DNA of 64,000 bases, taken from the NCBI RefSeq assembly GCF_001921205.1, contig NZ_MSIE01000034.1, forward strand, positions 1 to 64,000. Direction: 5' to 3'. Below, one piece after another: positions 63,934-64,000 of the stretch. Position numbers and translations under genes: made by a program. The notes below the pieces were generated by a model that saw nothing but the letters and a program-made list of their open reading frames with translations, was not told the origin of the DNA and did not search any database. The DNA is from Actinophytocola xanthii. Its GTDB lineage: Bacteria > Actinomycetota > Actinomycetes > Mycobacteriales > Pseudonocardiaceae. Every line of letters begins with the position of its first letter. Position 1 is the first letter of the stretch.

Positions 63934-64000
63934 ATGACACCTCCCCGAGTACGTCCGGACTTCACCGCCGACGAGCGCAGCCAGCTGGTGGGCTGGTTCG
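63934..64000 (+). CDS. start of a DinB/DUF664-type gene, cut by the window edge
   Basis: ATG at 63934 opens a frame that continues to the edge. The first 22 residues (TPPRVRPDFTADERSQLVGW included) match the usual N terminus of DUF664/DinB-family proteins (TADERxQLVGWL). Only this fragment is visible. Confidence 0.6.
   Translation, partial: MTPPRVRPDFTADERSQLVGWF

Overview
High-GC actinobacterial chromosome, most likely a filamentous member of the Pseudonocardiales. Pointers are the very strong GC bias at third codon positions, a StrR-type pathway regulator, the XRE-DUF5753/DUF397 pair, a SARP/LuxR-like giant regulator, a sigma factor/CU044_5270 pair, DinB (mycothiol-type) proteins and an LAxTG-anchored surface protein. 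This placement is inference. I saw no rRNA, tRNA, CRISPR array or insertion sequence.

Region 1 (1-17.4 kb) is the most unusual part. A relic area (1-617) is followed by a LuxR-type gene, a membrane protein and a P450 on the + strand. A tightly packed ten-gene minus-strand operon follows (16159 down to 3265). In transcription order it encodes an extended SDR reductase, a P450, a double-hotdog protein, a UbiA-like membrane protein, an antibiotic-phosphotransferase (PEP-synthase-like) enzyme, a short adenylosuccinate-synthetase homologue whose catalytic Asp is Ser (PurZ-like), an HPr-kinase-like protein, an adenylosuccinate-lyase homologue, a nucleotidyltransferase with a PqqD-like segment, and a Nudix hydrolase. 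A divergent StrR/ParB-type activator lies at its head. There is no PKS, NRPS or terpene cyclase. I read it as a biosynthetic cluster that builds on a purine-like or amino-acid/nucleotide precursor with a lipid or prenyl tailoring arm. I do not recognise it as a described cluster.

Region 2 (17.4-22.2 kb) holds ordinary accessory enzymes: an amidase, a PPOX-fold protein, a quinone oxidoreductase, a WYL regulator and a DinB protein. Region 3 (22.2-33.3 kb) is one 11.1-kb gene for a cell-wall-anchored surface protein with about 26 DUF11-type repeats and an LAFTG sorting signal. Region 4 (33.5-38.7 kb) has an AAA ATPase, an ArsR-like regulator with a possible leader peptide, an ECF sigma factor with its partner, an unidentified small protein and a secreted RTX-like protein.

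Region 5 (38.7-50.4 kb) is regulatory and stress-related: a 1027-residue MalT/SARP hybrid, the XRE-DUF397 pair with a divergent small gene, a GntR(YtrA)-ABC operon with a perfect palindromic operator, a secreted pectate lyase, a GAF protein, a large KatE catalase ending in an 18-bp hairpin, an ankyrin protein and a small helical protein.

Region 6 (50.5-64 kb) carries a TPR-like protein, a Fic-fold pseudoenzyme fused to a winged helix, a methyl-accepting chemotaxis protein with a candidate FliA/WhiG-type promoter, a split LigD-like polymerase/ligase pair, an enoyl-CoA hydratase, a membrane protein, an alcohol dehydrogenase/SRPBCC pair, a metzincin protease without a visible signal peptide, a second quinone oxidoreductase and the start of a DinB gene. 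Several gene ends carry long perfect GC hairpins without T-runs, typical of actinobacterial terminators.
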